Shown here in pieces: positions 23,385 through 36,424 of a stretch of 64,000 bases of DNA. The stretch is from Cepaea nemoralis. Taxonomy: Eukaryota; Mollusca; Gastropoda; Stylommatophora; Helicidae. Below the pieces are notes generated by a model that had not been told where the DNA came from, did not search any database, and saw only the letters and a program-made list of their open reading frames with translations. Location of the stretch: positions 150,001 to 214,000 of the forward strand of contig JACEFZ010004085.1 in the NCBI GenBank assembly GCA_014155875.1, given 5' to 3'. Made by a program: the position numbers and the translations under genes. Every line of letters begins with the position of its first letter. The stretch's first letter is position 1.

Positions 23385-23705
23385 TTACTCAATCAATCAA
23401 TCAGGTGCCGCAATGGATCTCCAACACTGTCTGTCTCTCGCCCTGACTGTACATTCTGTCATATTGTTGTTCGTCTATCTCTTGATGTTATCTTTCCACT
23501 TGTATCGTTGTCTACTTCTTGCTCGCTTGCCATCAACCTTGCCCTCCAGTATGGTATTTATAAGAGTGTTATGTCATTTAATGTGGCCGAAATATTTCAC
23601 TTGCCTCTTTTTTATTTATTTCATCAGCTCTCTTTTCATTCAGTTTTTCTAGAACCTCTGTATATGATTGTTTATGATTCCATGAAATATTTACTAAGCA
23701 ATGTT
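23385..23705 (-). pseudogene. LINE 3' end with (GATT)n tail
   Basis: The minus strand gives GHIK, VDGKRARSRQRYKWKDNIKR-like sequence and TECTVRARDRQCWRSIAAP, typical of a LINE C-terminal tail, followed by a stop and a (GATT)n tail (plus-strand ATCA run at 23391-23403). 23040-23290 upstream on the plus strand contains related decayed sequence, including a 41-bp direct repeat at 23120-23185. Confidence 0.72.
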
Positions 23706-23880
23706 AGTTCAGAATTTTGCCATTGCTTTCTGAAAGGCCGACGCCTCGCACCATCAAAAATAAAATAAAGCGGCCTGTTTCCAAATCTCCGGCAGCTGAT
23801 GTTGAACCCTCGACTCCGTTCCACAGAGAATTATGAAATTGCGCATCTCACTATCGCCTAAGCTACAGCCCGTTTTCTAG
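23706..23880 (-). mobile_element. Diverged SINE-A-like copy
   Basis: TTTTGCCATTGCTTTCTGAAAGGCCG and TGTTGAACCCTCGACTCCG on the plus strand correspond to the SINE-A body and a tRNA-like head in minus orientation. Confidence 0.6.
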
Positions 23881-24135
23881 GCATGATATAGTAGTATGGT
23901 AGTCCATGTAACACCTTCCTTCCGTTGGTGTCGACTTTCCCGGGTATGTTACAGTAGTATGGTAATCACTGTAACACCATCATTCTGTTGGGGTCGACTT
24001 CACCCAGATATCATTATAACTCTTGGTACAGCCTGTCACTGTTAAGAGCTTGTACTCTTATGAGAACACGGTTTAAGAACTACTGCTAAGAGTTTGCATT
24101 CTTATGAGAACACAGCTTAAGAACCACTGTGTAGT
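23881..24135. repeat. Two short duplications
   Basis: About 62-bp diverged duplicate at 23890-24010 (AGTAGTATGGTA, GTTGGTGTCGACTT / GTTGGGGTCGACTT) and about 41-bp duplicate at 24045-24128 (CTTATGAGAACAC, TTAAGAACYACTG). Confidence 0.75.
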
Positions 24136-24625
24136 CTGGTAGCATTATCTCGAGTCGTTGCTACATTGTACTATATTGATCGAGCGATTGTGCAACGCCC
24201 TCGGTATTCATCTATTTTCCGACTAAAATATTCTGCTTTATAACTGTTGCTTTTACTCAGAATTGGTAATAGTATCTCTTCTCTCCCAGTAATTTTTTAT
24301 GAGCTGTAAAATGAGGGAAATTGAGAACACAAGATGGTCGCTGCAGGCATCGTTGTAAGATAAGTACATTTATGGGTATGTTTATGAGTTTCTATTAGGT
24401 CTCAGATGACACAGGAAAGGTAATAGATATTAATTATAATATACATTACATAATGAAAAATTCAAGGCTTATCATTTCGAGTCGAGTGGTTGCAGACGAC
24501 GCTGGTGGCTCGCTGAAGTTTATGAAGTTTGACGTTTTGCCTTCTCGCTCTGAAGTGGTGCGTAGTTCACATACTGGCTTTTGTCACCGGCTGAGTGCTC
24601 TTGACTGATCTTTCGTGAGGGTTAG

Positions 24626-24680
24626 TTTTTCATACTGCCAAGTGTCCCTCGCCATCAGAAGAACCTTCTACGACTTCTGA
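24626..24680 (-). mobile_element. SINE-B fragment
   Basis: AAGTGTCCCTCGCCATCAGA and CGACTTCTGAGGT match the SINE-B middle in minus orientation; the hairpin at 24682-24721 follows immediately. Confidence 0.55.
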
Positions 24681-24681
24681 G

Positions 24682-24721
24682 GTCGACTCGGGAATCTTGT
24701 CATTTAGATTCCCGAGTCGAC
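24682..24721. repeat. Perfect 16-bp inverted repeat, 8-nt loop
   Basis: Left arm GTCGACTCGGGAATCT (24682-24697) is exactly complementary to AGATTCCCGAGTCGAC (24706-24721) around TGTCATTT. No poly(T) run follows. Confidence 0.97.
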
Positions 24722-24854
24722 TATATGTGTTTAGACGGATAGCCGGTAATTTCGTATGTAGAGAGGTAATTCCTTACATGTAAACGACGATTTATTGCAT
24801 GTTAAGAAACTCTATGGCGAAGGTAGCCTTTTACCAAATGAAAAACATACTGAC

Positions 24855-25340
24855 CAATTAAAAAATGTCAATTGCTACAAGAAAAAGAGCGTTGAGGTGC
24901 TACACAGAGCCTGTACTTTTGTATGGATGTGAAGCATGGACAATGAGCAGCCAAGATGAAAAACATCTGATGGCTGTGGAAATGTGGTTTCTGAGGAGAA
25001 AGCAAAGAATACCATGAACAGACGGAAAAAAAAAACTAATGACCAAGTACTACAAGAAACAAATTAAAATCGCAAACTGATTACAGGTAGACAGTCAACA
25101 TTTTTTGGGCATGTTATGAGAAGAAATAAATTGGATAACTTGGTAAAAGCTGGCAAGGTCGAGGGGAAGAGAAGAAGGGAGAGACAGAAGTAAATACCTG
25201 GATGGCTTGGCCACATGGCATGGTCGAGACATGGCATGGTCGAGACATGAACATTGAGCTGATCCACTACTCTGGTGATCGAGTGAAATGGCGAATCATG
25301 ACCGCCCACATTTATCGGCATGGCACATGATGGATGGAAC
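24855..25340 (+). pseudogene. RTE-type LINE 3' end relic
   Basis: Plus-strand sequence parallels 56035-56491: TGGACAATGAGCAG, AAAAACATCTGATGGCTG, GTGGTTTCTGAGG, GGGCATGTTATGAGAAG, TACCTGGATGGCTTGGCCAC, GAAATGGCGAATCATGACCG and a GGCACATGATGG end. Frames are broken, and an 18-bp direct duplication (CATGGCATGGTCGAGACA) occurs near 25217-25250. Confidence 0.82.
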
Positions 25341-25387
25341 AGCCATTTTAAATATATTAGATGTGTTAATGTTTGTATATGTTATTT

Positions 25388-25620
25388 TAACGATAATATC
25401 TGGTGGTTTAACAATAATATATGGCGGTTTAACAATAATATCTGGTGGTTTAACGATAATATCTGGTGGTTTAACGATAATATCTGGTGGTTTAACGATA
25501 ATATCTGGTGGTTTAACAATAATATCTGGTGGTTTAACGATAATATATGGCGGTTTAACGATAATATCCGGTGGTTTAACGATAATATCTGGTCGTTTAA
25601 CAATAATATCTGAAATATTA
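25388..25620. repeat. 21-bp minisatellite, about 11 copies
   Basis: Unit CGATAATATCTGGTGGTTTAA; the 7-codon period keeps all frames open on both strands. It starts about 45 bp after the LINE 3' end and runs up to a SINE-A. Confidence 0.95.
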
Positions 25621-25644
25621 ACGTATATTGATTACGTTAAGTTA

Positions 25645-25990
25645 GTTGCATATCCTTTACATGACGTGGCAGTCAACCCCAGCATTTGGTTCTGTTCGTG
25701 ATTTCTTGGGCAGTTTAGGTTTAGTAGTCTGCCATTTCTTTCTGAACGATCAACGCATATACATTTGTATAAAAACCAACGCAAGGTGGCCTGCTGCCAA
25801 ATCTCTCGCAACTGTATTTCGAACGCGTTATGTGGGATTAGGAATTGCTGTCGTAACTCCTTCGACACAGATTCGTTGATCAACTCTGTGTTCTTGTCTC
25901 GATCATACCGAGTGGCCAATCCATCCAGATATATACTTCTCTGCCTTCCCCTAGTTCTTTTCTCTTCAATCTTGCCAGTTGCCATATCGC
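25645..25990 (-). mobile_element. LINE 3' end joined to SINE-A
   Basis: On the minus strand an RTE C-terminal fragment (25985-25875: ATGKIEEKRTRGRQRS, LDGLATRYDRDKNTELI) runs without a gap into a SINE-A copy (about 25872-25645, ending GTCATGTAAAGGATATGC). One open frame spans the join but is not a gene. Either the SINE inserted next to the LINE or both were copied together. Confidence 0.68.
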
Positions 25991-26579
25991 TTCAAGCGTT
26001 CCGGCATTAAAAACTAAATGATAACTAGTATGAAGAGAAAATAGAGAACTCCAAAATTCAGTCGTTTGGCAAGGCCAGAAATAGGAACCAGTAAAGAAGA
26101 TTTACGACACAGCCTTTTAAAAACAATTTCCTATGTCCGCAATTCTCATCTCTGGATACCTCATCAACTCATTTTAAAATGCTTTCTCTCTCTTCCTCTC
26201 TCCCTCGTTAAAAAAAGGATTCGGTATCTCTTAAGAAACAATGGCAGGCCTGAAAGGACTGAGTTGTAATTAGGGCATCATAACTAAGGCGTCTCAGATT
26301 GATTTTTATGGGCTTGGAATGATGCGTCCTGGAAGCGAAAAATCTCGTCTGAGCAGTAAAGAATCGGGCTAAATCCGAGCTGCGCGTGCTGGTAATCTGT
26401 GAAAACAGTACGGGTTCATTATATTTTCTAACTTGTAGGTGTCGCAACTCAAAGTGTCTCGCTTTCAGCTCGGCACGGATCTGTCGTAGCCGGACAGAAC
26501 TCGTGTGCAAATTACTCACTCGGGTTCGTTTCTAGCCTGTATGAGTGGTTGTTTGTGTGCACGAGGTTGAATACTTCAT
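25991..26579. other. Spacer
   Basis: No gene or transposon recognised. Confidence 0.3.
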
Positions 26580-26895
26580 AGTGGCATCGTCGTCATAGCT
26601 ATCGTCATCATATTCATTGTCGTCATAATTTCCATCGTCTTATTCATTCTCCTCATAATCTTCATCGTCATGGTTATAGGCACATTCATTGTTGTCATAA
26701 TTATCATTGTTGGAGTTCTATTCGTTATATTCACTGTCGTCATTTTCTTCATCGTAATATTCATTACGATATTCATACATAATCTGTATCATCATATTCA
26801 TTGTCGTCACAATCTCCGTTGCTATAGTTATCGTCACATAATACATTGTTGTCATTATTATCATTGTCAGAGTTATCTTCGTCATATTAATTGTC
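26580..26895. repeat. Degenerate ATC/GTC trinucleotide array, left part
   Basis: Words such as TCATCGTCAT, TCATAATT and ATATTCATTG recur. The same array resumes at 27519 after a retroelement insertion. Confidence 0.85.
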
Positions 26896-27518
26896 CTCCC
26901 GTGTGTTGCCGGGGCCCATAAGGGAAGCAAAGAATAGCAACATTGTAGCCTACCACGCATGTCGTAAGAGGCGACTAAGGAGGCTTGATGGTTCCGTCGC
27001 CCTGCTACTGAGTGAGTGCGTGGCGCGACACTGTGAGCTGTGGGTTTCGTGTGAAATGCTTTTTAATCTGCCCGAGTTTTTTGGAACGTGACTGCATGTT
27101 CAGAGCTATGGCAGCTGGCTATGTCCCAGAGTTGACCGGTTTTTGCCTGATGCAGAAATGCGTGGCTGCTAGGCTTCTGGTTGACTGCCACTACCATCGA
27201 CGATGAACTGTATTTCGTGGACTGTGTGGGTGAACATCTAGGAAACATCCAGATAGGAAAATGACTGCCGATTCCATCAGAGATGAACTGGATGTTCCGT
27301 GGGGGACTATTGTGTTGACATTCTGGCGCCGGCATTATGCACAGTGTGTCTGTGCGAGCTGTTGTTTGTCGAGACTCCTGTCTTTTCCACTTTTTATATT
27401 AGGCAGTGGGGAGCGTTTTGTGTGATATTCACTGGCACAGGAACGGAGCATAATGGGGATGAACCGTTGCTGTGAAGTTGGAACCGCGACTAACTAACTA
27501 ACTAACTAACTAACCAAC
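26896..27518 (+). mobile_element. CTAA-tailed non-LTR element D, with 12-bp TSD
   Basis: 623-bp insertion inside the ATC-type array, bounded by exact 12-bp duplications ATATTAATTGTC (26884-26895 and 27519-27530). It begins TCCCGTGTGTTGCCGGGGCC, contains GTCGTAAGAGGCGAC (a potential 4-bp-stem hairpin), a partial internal duplication (ATCGACGATGAACTG near 27197 and a diverged repeat near 27277), and ends in (CTAA)n at 27489-27512. No long frame. A second, interrupted copy is at about 36885-38562. It is probably a SINE or an internally deleted LINE derivative, because the RNase H LINE at 36970-38358 has the same tail. Confidence 0.8.
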
Positions 27519-27990
27519 ATATTAATTGTCACCATAATTATCTTTCTCATACATTCTTTGTATTTCATCATATGTCATCATTATAGTCATCAACATCGTG
27601 ATGATCAACGTCATAATTATCATTGTCATAGTTATCTTCGTCATTGTTATCTTCATGATAATAATTTTCTGCATAATCGTTTTCTGCATAATCATCTTAG
27701 TCATAGTGGTCTTCGTCTTAATCTTCTTCTTCATAGTAATCTTCTGCATGGTCATCTTCTTCATAGTCGTATTTTTGATCGTCATAATGTCTTATCGTTA
27801 TAATCATCTTCTTAATAGTCAGCTCCGCCATAAACATCGTCGTTATTATCAACTTCATCATAATCATCTTCGGCATAACCACCTTCATCATAGTCGTTTT
27901 CTTAGTAGTCATCTTCATTATAGTCACCTCCCTCATAGTCATCTTATGTCATAATCATTATCATTATATAGTTATCACCGTTATAATCGC
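27519..27990. repeat. Degenerate ATC/GTC trinucleotide array, right part
   Basis: Continuation of the array at 26580-26895; dominated by TCATCTTCNTCATAG-like words. Confidence 0.85.
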
Positions 27991-28509
27991 CACCACCACC
28001 ACCGTCGTATCCCTTTGTTCTATGTTTTTATCGCCTAGTTTCTCCTGCTGGGTGGTAAATCCTCCATGGAAACATTCGCAAATATGTTGTCTGTGTTCTT
28101 CCATTTGTCCTGCTTCTTAGTTTTATTTCTTGTCATCATTCGGGATCCTGGGGTAGTGTATATGACGTGAGCCTTATAGGATAAGGGCTACAAACATCAG
28201 AGGACAAGCCTGCAAGTTGCCAAGAAAACCATCATTTTGCAGTAGGAAACGGGAAAGTCAGTCCGAAGAGGCACGGGTCCAAACTCAATTTCAAAATGAG
28301 AAAAACCTACCCCTACAAATACAGAATATGTGTAGCATGCGTGATTTCAGTGTGTACACACGTTTGGAACCTCGTCAGTACTTGGGGTTTCGTGCACAGA
28401 TATGATGAGACCCTCCGTGTGTGCATAGTTGGGAAAGGAACAGGGTACCTGTTGATTTATGATTGCGAAGAATTAAATTGAGCCTTTAAATATACCACAT
28501 CAAACCCTC
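27991..28509. other. Spacer
   Basis: No recognised gene. Confidence 0.3.
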
Positions 28510-28597
28510 TTACTCTGTTTCCTCTTCTTCTTCTCCTCCTCCTCCTTCATCTCCTCTTGCTCCTTCTCTCTCTCCTCCTCCTCCTCACGCTTCTTCT

Positions 28598-28629
<32 letters not shown>

Positions 28630-28812
28630 TTCTTCTTCTTCTTCTTCTTCTTCTTCTTCTTCTTCTTCTTCTTTCTTCTTCTTCTTCTTCTTCTTCTTCT
28701 TCTTCTTCTTCTTCTTCTTCTTCTTCTTCTTCTTCTTCTTCTTCTTCTTCTTCTTCTTCTTCTTCTTCTTCTTCTTCTGCTTCTTCTTCTTCTTCTTCTT
28801 CTTCTTCTTTTC
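28510..28812. repeat. (CTT)n microsatellite, about 300 bp
   Basis: CTT run most regular at 28610-28808, flanked by CTC-rich sequence. The polySer/polyLeu and polyLys/polyGlu frames are artefacts. Confidence 0.98.
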
Positions 28813-29527
<715 letters not shown>

Positions 29528-29644
29528 CAGTGTTTAGCGTTGTAATGATTGTGAACAGGAAACATTCCATGTATCATGTCATATCTACTGTGCAGTTTAA
29601 GCAGGACCGTGCGTTAGATTTTTTCAGTATGATGCAAGTGTACG

Positions 29645-29790
29645 AAATGCCGCCCCTTAAATGATTTTCTCTTTAAAAAAGCCGCCCCTTAAATGATTTT
29701 CTCTTAAAAATGCCGACCCTTAAATGATTTTCTCTTAAAAAATGCCGCCCCTTAAATGATTTCCTCTTTACAAATGCCGCCCCTTATGCC
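29645..29790. repeat. About 33-bp tandem repeat, five copies
   Basis: Unit includes ATGCCGCCCCTTAAATGATT and TTCTCTTAAAA. Confidence 0.9.
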
Positions 29791-29939
29791 GCCCCCAAGT
29801 GCCTGATGCGGCCGCCTCTCCGTGTCATAGCACGGCACGACACAGCCCTGAGTTTAAGTGATGCCTACTGATATTGCATCTACGTTTTTGTGGTACCTAC
29901 ATTTGTTATGCGTATATTTTTGTTGGTCACAGCGCTATA

Positions 29940-30115
29940 GCTCTCAAACTTCCCGTGCGCTGACGGCGGGACAGCGGGATCAGGCGCCACACCGGCAGTT
30001 TGGACTTAAACGGTGACTTCTGGTACAGAATAAATAGCAAACTACTGAACGTAAAAATACCAAGAAAATAAGTTGGGCTTGGTCGCAACGTCCTGCAAAA
30101 GACATGCAACTTTAA
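29940..30115 (+). mobile_element. Chimeric SINE: SINE-B head, SINE-A tail
   Basis: GTGCGCTGACGGCGGGA and CACCGGCAGTTTGGACTTAA (SINE-B type) lead into AGCAAACTACTGAACGTAAA and GCAACGTCCTGCAAAAGACA (SINE-A type) with the junction in the same place as at 7430 and 48440. Confidence 0.65.
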
Positions 30116-30219
30116 CACTTTCTATATTCAGGTCTCTGGGTGAAACCGGTTGGTTACTGGACAAGATACCCAGGGTATGTGGAGACCATGTGACCTCACC
30201 CGTCCCTTACCCTTGAGGG

Positions 30220-30290
30220 TGGGGCCGTAGTGGCTAGACATTCATCTGGCGGTCCAGTGGTTAGGGGTTCGATCCGCGCCGGGCTTCCAG
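30220..30290 (+). repeat. tRNA-like sequence
   Basis: A-box-like TAGTGGCTAGACATTC and B box GGGGTTCGATCCGCG. Probably a SINE head; it sits about 30 bp before the large satellite. Confidence 0.5.
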
Positions 30291-30321
30291 GTCGACCCAG
30301 GCTAGCATGGATAGCCAGAAA

Positions 30322-33300
30322 TGTCCAAACTACCTGACTACAACAAACTACCTAACTACAACAAACTACCTAACAACAACAAACTACCTAACTACAACAA
30401 ACTACCTAACTACAACACACTACCTAACTACAACAAACTACCTAACTACAATAAACTACCTAACTACAACAAACTACCTAACTATAACAAACTACCTAAC
30501 TACAACAAACTACCTAACTACAACAAACTACCTAACTACAACAAACTACCTAACTACAACAAACTACCTAACTACAACAAACTACCTAACTACAACAAAC
30601 TACCTAACTACAACAAACTACCTAGCTACAACAAACTACCTAACTACAACAAACTACCTAACTACAACAAACTACCTAACTACAATAAACTACCTAACTA
30701 CAACAAACTACCTAACTACAACACACTACCTAACTACACCAAACTACCTAACTAAAACAAACTACCTAACTACAACAAACTACCTAACTACAACAAACTA
30801 CCTAACAACAACAAACTACCTAACTACAACAAACTACCTAACAACAACAAACTACCTAACTACAACACACTACCTAACTACAACAAACTACCTAACTACA
30901 ACACACTACCTAACTACAACAAACTACCTAACAGCAACAAAATACCTAACTACAACACACTACCTAACTACAACACACTACCTAACTACAACAAACTACC
31001 TAACTACAACAAACTACCTAACTACAACAAACTACCTAACTACAACAAACTACCTAACTACAACAAACTATCTAACTACAACACACTACCTAACTACAAC
31101 AAACTACCTAACTACAACAAACTAATTAACTACAACACACTACCTAACTACAACAAACTACCTAACTACAACAAACTACCTAACTACAACACACTACCTA
31201 ACTACAACAAACTACCTAACTACAACAAATTACCTAACAACAACACACTACCTAACTACAACAAACTACCTAACTACAACAAACTACCTAACTACAACAC
31301 ACTACCTAACTACAACAAACTACCTAACTACAACAAACTACCTAACTACAACAAACTACCTAACTACAACACACTACCTAACTACAACAAACTACCTAAC
31401 TACAACAAACTACCTAACTACAACAAACTACCTAACTACAACACACTACCTAACTACAACAAACTACCTAACTACAACACACTACCTAACTACAACACAC
31501 TACCTAACAACAACAAACTACCTAACTACAACACACTACCTAACTACAACACACTACCTAACTACAACAAACTACCTAACTACAACAAACTACCTAACTA
31601 CAACAAACTACCTAACAACAACAAACTACCTAACTACAACACACTACCTAACTACAACAAACTACCTAACTACAACAAACTACCTAACTACAACAAACTA
31701 CCTAACTACAACAAACTACCTAACTACAACAAACTACCTAACTACAACAAACTACCTAACTACAACAAACTACCTAACTACAACACACTACCTAACAACA
31801 ACAATCTACCTAACTACAACAAACTACCTAACTACAACAAACTACCTAACTACAACAAACTACCTAACTACAACAAACTACCTAACAACAACAAACTACC
31901 TAACTACAACAAACTACCTAACTACAACAAACTACCTAACTACAACAAACTACCTAACTACAACAAACTACCTAACTACAACAAACTACCTAACTACAAC
32001 ACACTACCTAACAACAACAAACTACCTAACTACAACAAACTACCTAACTACAACAAACTACCTAACTACAACAAACTACCTAACTACAACAAACTACCTA
32101 ACAACAACAAACTACCTAACTACAACAAACTACCTAACTACAACACACTACCTAACTACAACACACTACCTAACTACAACACACTACCTAACTACAACAC
32201 ACTACCTAACTACAACACACTACCTAACTACAACACACTACCTAACTACAACACACTACCTAACTACAACACACTACCTAACTACAACACACTACCTAAC
32301 TACAACACACTACCTAACTACAACACACTACCTAACTACAACACACTACCTAACTACAACACACTACCTAACTACAACACACTACCTAACTACAACACAC
32401 TACCTAACTACAACACACTACCTAACTACAACAAACTACCTAACTAAAACACACTACCTAACTACAACACACTACCTAACTACAACAAACTACCTAACTA
32501 CAACAAACTACCTAACTACAACAAACTACCTAACTACAACAAACTACCTAACAGCAACAAACTACCTAACAGCAACAAACTACCTAACTACAACACACTA
32601 CCTAACTACAACACACTACCTAACTACAACACACTACCTAACTACAACAAACTACCTAACTACAACACACTACCTAACTACAACACACTACCTAACAACA
32701 ACAAACTACCTAACTACAACAAACTACCTAACTACAACAAACTACCTAACTACAACAAACTACCTAACTACAACAAACTACCTAACAACAACAAACTACC
32801 TAACTACAACAAACTACCTAACTACAACAAACTACCTAACTACAACAAACTACCTAACTACAACAAACTACCTAACTACAACAAACTACCTAACTACAAC
32901 ACACTACCTAACACAAACAACTACCTAACTACAACAAACTACCTAACTACAACAAACGACCTAACTACAACAAACTACCTAACTACAAACAAACTACCTA
33001 ACAACAACAAACTACCTAACTACAACAAACTACCTAACTACAACACACTACCTAACTACAACACACTACCTAACTACAACAAACTACATAACAACAACAA
33101 ACTACCTAACAACAACAAACTACCTAACTACAACAAACTACCTAACTACAACAAAAACTACTAACTACAACAAACTACCTAACTACAACAAACTACCTAA
33201 CTACAACAAACTACCTAACTACAACAAACTACCTAACTAACAACACACTCCTAACTACAATACACTACCTAACTACAACACACTACCTACTACACACACT

Positions 33301-35700
33301 ACCTAACTACACAAACTACTAACTACAACAAACTACCTAACTCAACAAACTACCTAACTACAACACACTACCTAACTACAACACACATACCTAACTACAA
33401 CACACTACCTAACTACAACACACGACCTAACTACAACACACTACCTAACTACAACACACTACCTAACTACAACACACTACCTAACTACCAACACACTACC
33501 TAACTACAACACACTACCTAACTACAACACACTCCTAACTACAACACACTACTAACTACAACACACTACTAACTACAACACAACTACCTAACTACAACAC
33601 ACTACCTAACTACAAACACACTACCTAACTACAACACACTACCTAACTACAACACACTACCTAACTACAACACACTACCTAACTAAAACACCTACCGAAC
33701 TAAAACACACTACCTAACTACAACACACTACCTAACTACAACACACTACCCTAACTACAACACACTACCTAACCTACAACAAACTACCTAACTACAACAC
33801 ACTACCTAACTACAACAAACTTACCTTAACTACAACAACTACCTAACTACAACAAACTACCTAACTACAACAAACTACCTAACAGCAACAAACTACCTAA
33901 CTACAACACAGCTACCTAACTACAACACACTACCTAACTACAACACACTACCTAACTACAACAAACTACCTAACTACAACAAACTACCTAACTACAACAA
34001 ACTACCTAACTACAACAAACTATCTAACTACAACACACTACCTAACTACAACAAACTACCTAACTACAACAAACTACCTAACTACAACAAACTACCTAAC
34101 TACAACACACTACCTAACTACAACACACTACCTAACTACAACAAACTACCTAACTACAACAAACTACCTAACTACAACAAACTACCTAACTACAACAAAC
34201 TTCCTAACTACAACAAACTACCTAACTACAACAAACTACCTAACTACAACACACTACCTAACTACAACACACTACCTAACTACAACACACTACCTAACTA
34301 CAACACACTACCTAACTACAACACACTACCTAACTACAACACACTACCTAACTACAACACACTACCTAACTACAACACACTACCTAACTACAACACACTA
34401 CCTAACTACAACACACTACCTAACTACAACACACTACCTAACTACAACACACTACCTAACTACAACACACTACCTAACTACAACACACTACCTAACTACA
34501 ACACACTACCTAACTACAACACACTACCTAACTACAACACACTACCTAACTACAACACACTAACTAACTACAACACACTACCTAACTACAACACACTACC
34601 TAACTACAACACACTACCTAACTACAACACACTACCTAACTACAACACACTACCTAACTACAACACACTACCTAACTACAACACACTACCTAACTACAAC
34701 AAACTACCTAACTACAACACACTACCTAACTACAACACACTACCTAACTACAACACACTACCTAACTACAACAAACTACCTAACTACAACACACTACCTA
34801 ACTACAACACACTACCTAACTACAACACACTACCTAACTACAACACACTACCTAACTACAACACACTACCTAACTACAACACACTACCTAACTACAACAA
34901 ACTACCTAACTACAACACACTACCTAACTACAACAAACTACCTAACTACAACAAACTACCTAACTACAACAAACTACCTAACTACAACAAACTACCTAAC
35001 TACAACAAACTACCTAACTACAACACACTACCTAACTACAACACACTACCTAACTACAACACACTACCTAACTGCAACACACTACCTAACTACAACAAAC
35101 TACCTAACTACAACAAACTACCTAACTACAACAAACTACCTAACTACAACAAACTACCTAACTACAACAACTACTAACTACAACAAACTACCTAACTACA
35201 ACAAACTACCTAACTACAACAAACTACCTAACTACAACAAACTACCTAACTACAACAAACTACCTAACTACAACACACTACCTAACTACAACACACTACC
35301 TAACTACAACAAACTACCTAACAACAACAAACTACCTAACAACAACACACTACCTAACAACAACACACTACCTAACTACAACACACTACCTAACTACAAC
35401 AAACTACCTAACTACAACAAACTACCTAACTACAACAAACTACCTAACTACAACAAACTACCTAACAACAACACACTACTTAACTACAACACACTACCTA
35501 ACTACAACAAACTACCTAACTACAACAAACTACCTAACTACAAAAATTACCTAACTACAACAAACTACCTAACAACAACAAACTACCTAACTACAACAAA
35601 CTACCTAACTACAACACACTACCTAACTACAACAAACTACCTAACTACAACACACTACCTAACTACAACACACTACCTAACTACAACACACTACCTAATT
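30322..35700. repeat. 18-bp satellite, about 300 copies
   Basis: Unit ACTACCTAACTACAACAA (18 bp). Three main variants differ at two sites: ACAAAC, ACACAC, and TAACAACAAC instead of TAACTACAAC. ACACAC units form near-pure blocks (for example 32140-32430 and 34250-34720). Between about 32910 and 33910 single-base insertions and deletions are frequent, while the rest is nearly indel-free. The six-codon period makes a long Thr/Asn/Tyr/Leu frame (30307-31125), which is an artefact. Confidence 0.98.
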
Positions 35701-35824
35701 ACCTAACTAACTACCTAACTAACCAACCAACTAACCAACAACTAACCAACCAACCAACCAACTAACCAACCAACTAACCAACCAACCAACCAACTAACCA
35801 ACCAACTAACCAACCAACCAACCC
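35690..35824. repeat. CTAAC/CAAC repeat at the right satellite edge
   Basis: Irregular CTAACCAA and CCAACCAA words, unlike the 18-bp unit. They resemble the CTAA tails of element D and the RNase H LINE. Confidence 0.9.
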
Positions 35825-35879
35825 AATGCGCCCCAAGGCTTGTAACAGGGACATGTACTGACACTTTCTATAGTAGGCG

Positions 35880-36175
35880 CGTTGGTGTGATGGCTAGAAG
35901 GTTACACTGAGCTGTGCGGCTGGATGTATTCTTTCATCATTCGCTACTGGAAGGAAAGACTGACCACCTATTCCTACATGCACTTCGGCCTATTCAATGT
36001 GATGGCCCTAGCGCTTCACACACCCGCGGCGGGTTCTTGCTACGGGACTTCACAACAAAAACGCTTTGTACAGAGACACACTCTGTATAGAGAGCTGCTG
36101 AAGCGCAGTGGCTAGAACGCTTGATCACCCGGCTGTCATGAGTTCGAATCTCCTTCGAGACGGGGAATTTTTTCA
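35880..36175 (+). repeat. Element E copy and tRNA-like heads
   Basis: 35950-36045 matches element E (TTCGGCCTATTCAATG, GATGGCCCTAGCGCTTCAC). 36105-36170 is tRNA-like, with GCAGTGGCTAGAACGC and B box GAGTTCGAATCTC, followed by GACGGGGAATTTTTTC as at 5848-5922. Confidence 0.5.
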
Positions 36176-36424
36176 TCGACTTGGGAACCCTGCCCCCTTT
36201 CCTCCCACTCCCCCACCCAAGATCGATCCGACTTAATATCGGCACCAGAAAGTATTATGGGAAATAAAGGCATCCTGTGTTATATTGACCATACCACCCA
36301 TTGAATGCCGATTGTTCGAAAAATACGGGGCTACTATCATGTACCCATGACTCCTCCTGACGTCGGCAGATGTCTCTTACTTTACCTTCTGTATACTGGG
36401 GGGTGAAAGGGGAGGGAATGGATC

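Noticed and set aside
23181..23768. 195-codon plus-strand frame
   Set aside because: It is the antisense of a LINE 3' end and a SINE, which explain the sequence on the minus strand.
24682..24721. Rho-independent terminator
   Set aside because: The hairpin has no following T run and the genome is eukaryotic.
30307..31125. 272-codon Asn/Tyr/Leu/Thr frame
   Set aside because: Translation of the 18-bp satellite (six-codon period), with no start context or non-repeat sequence.
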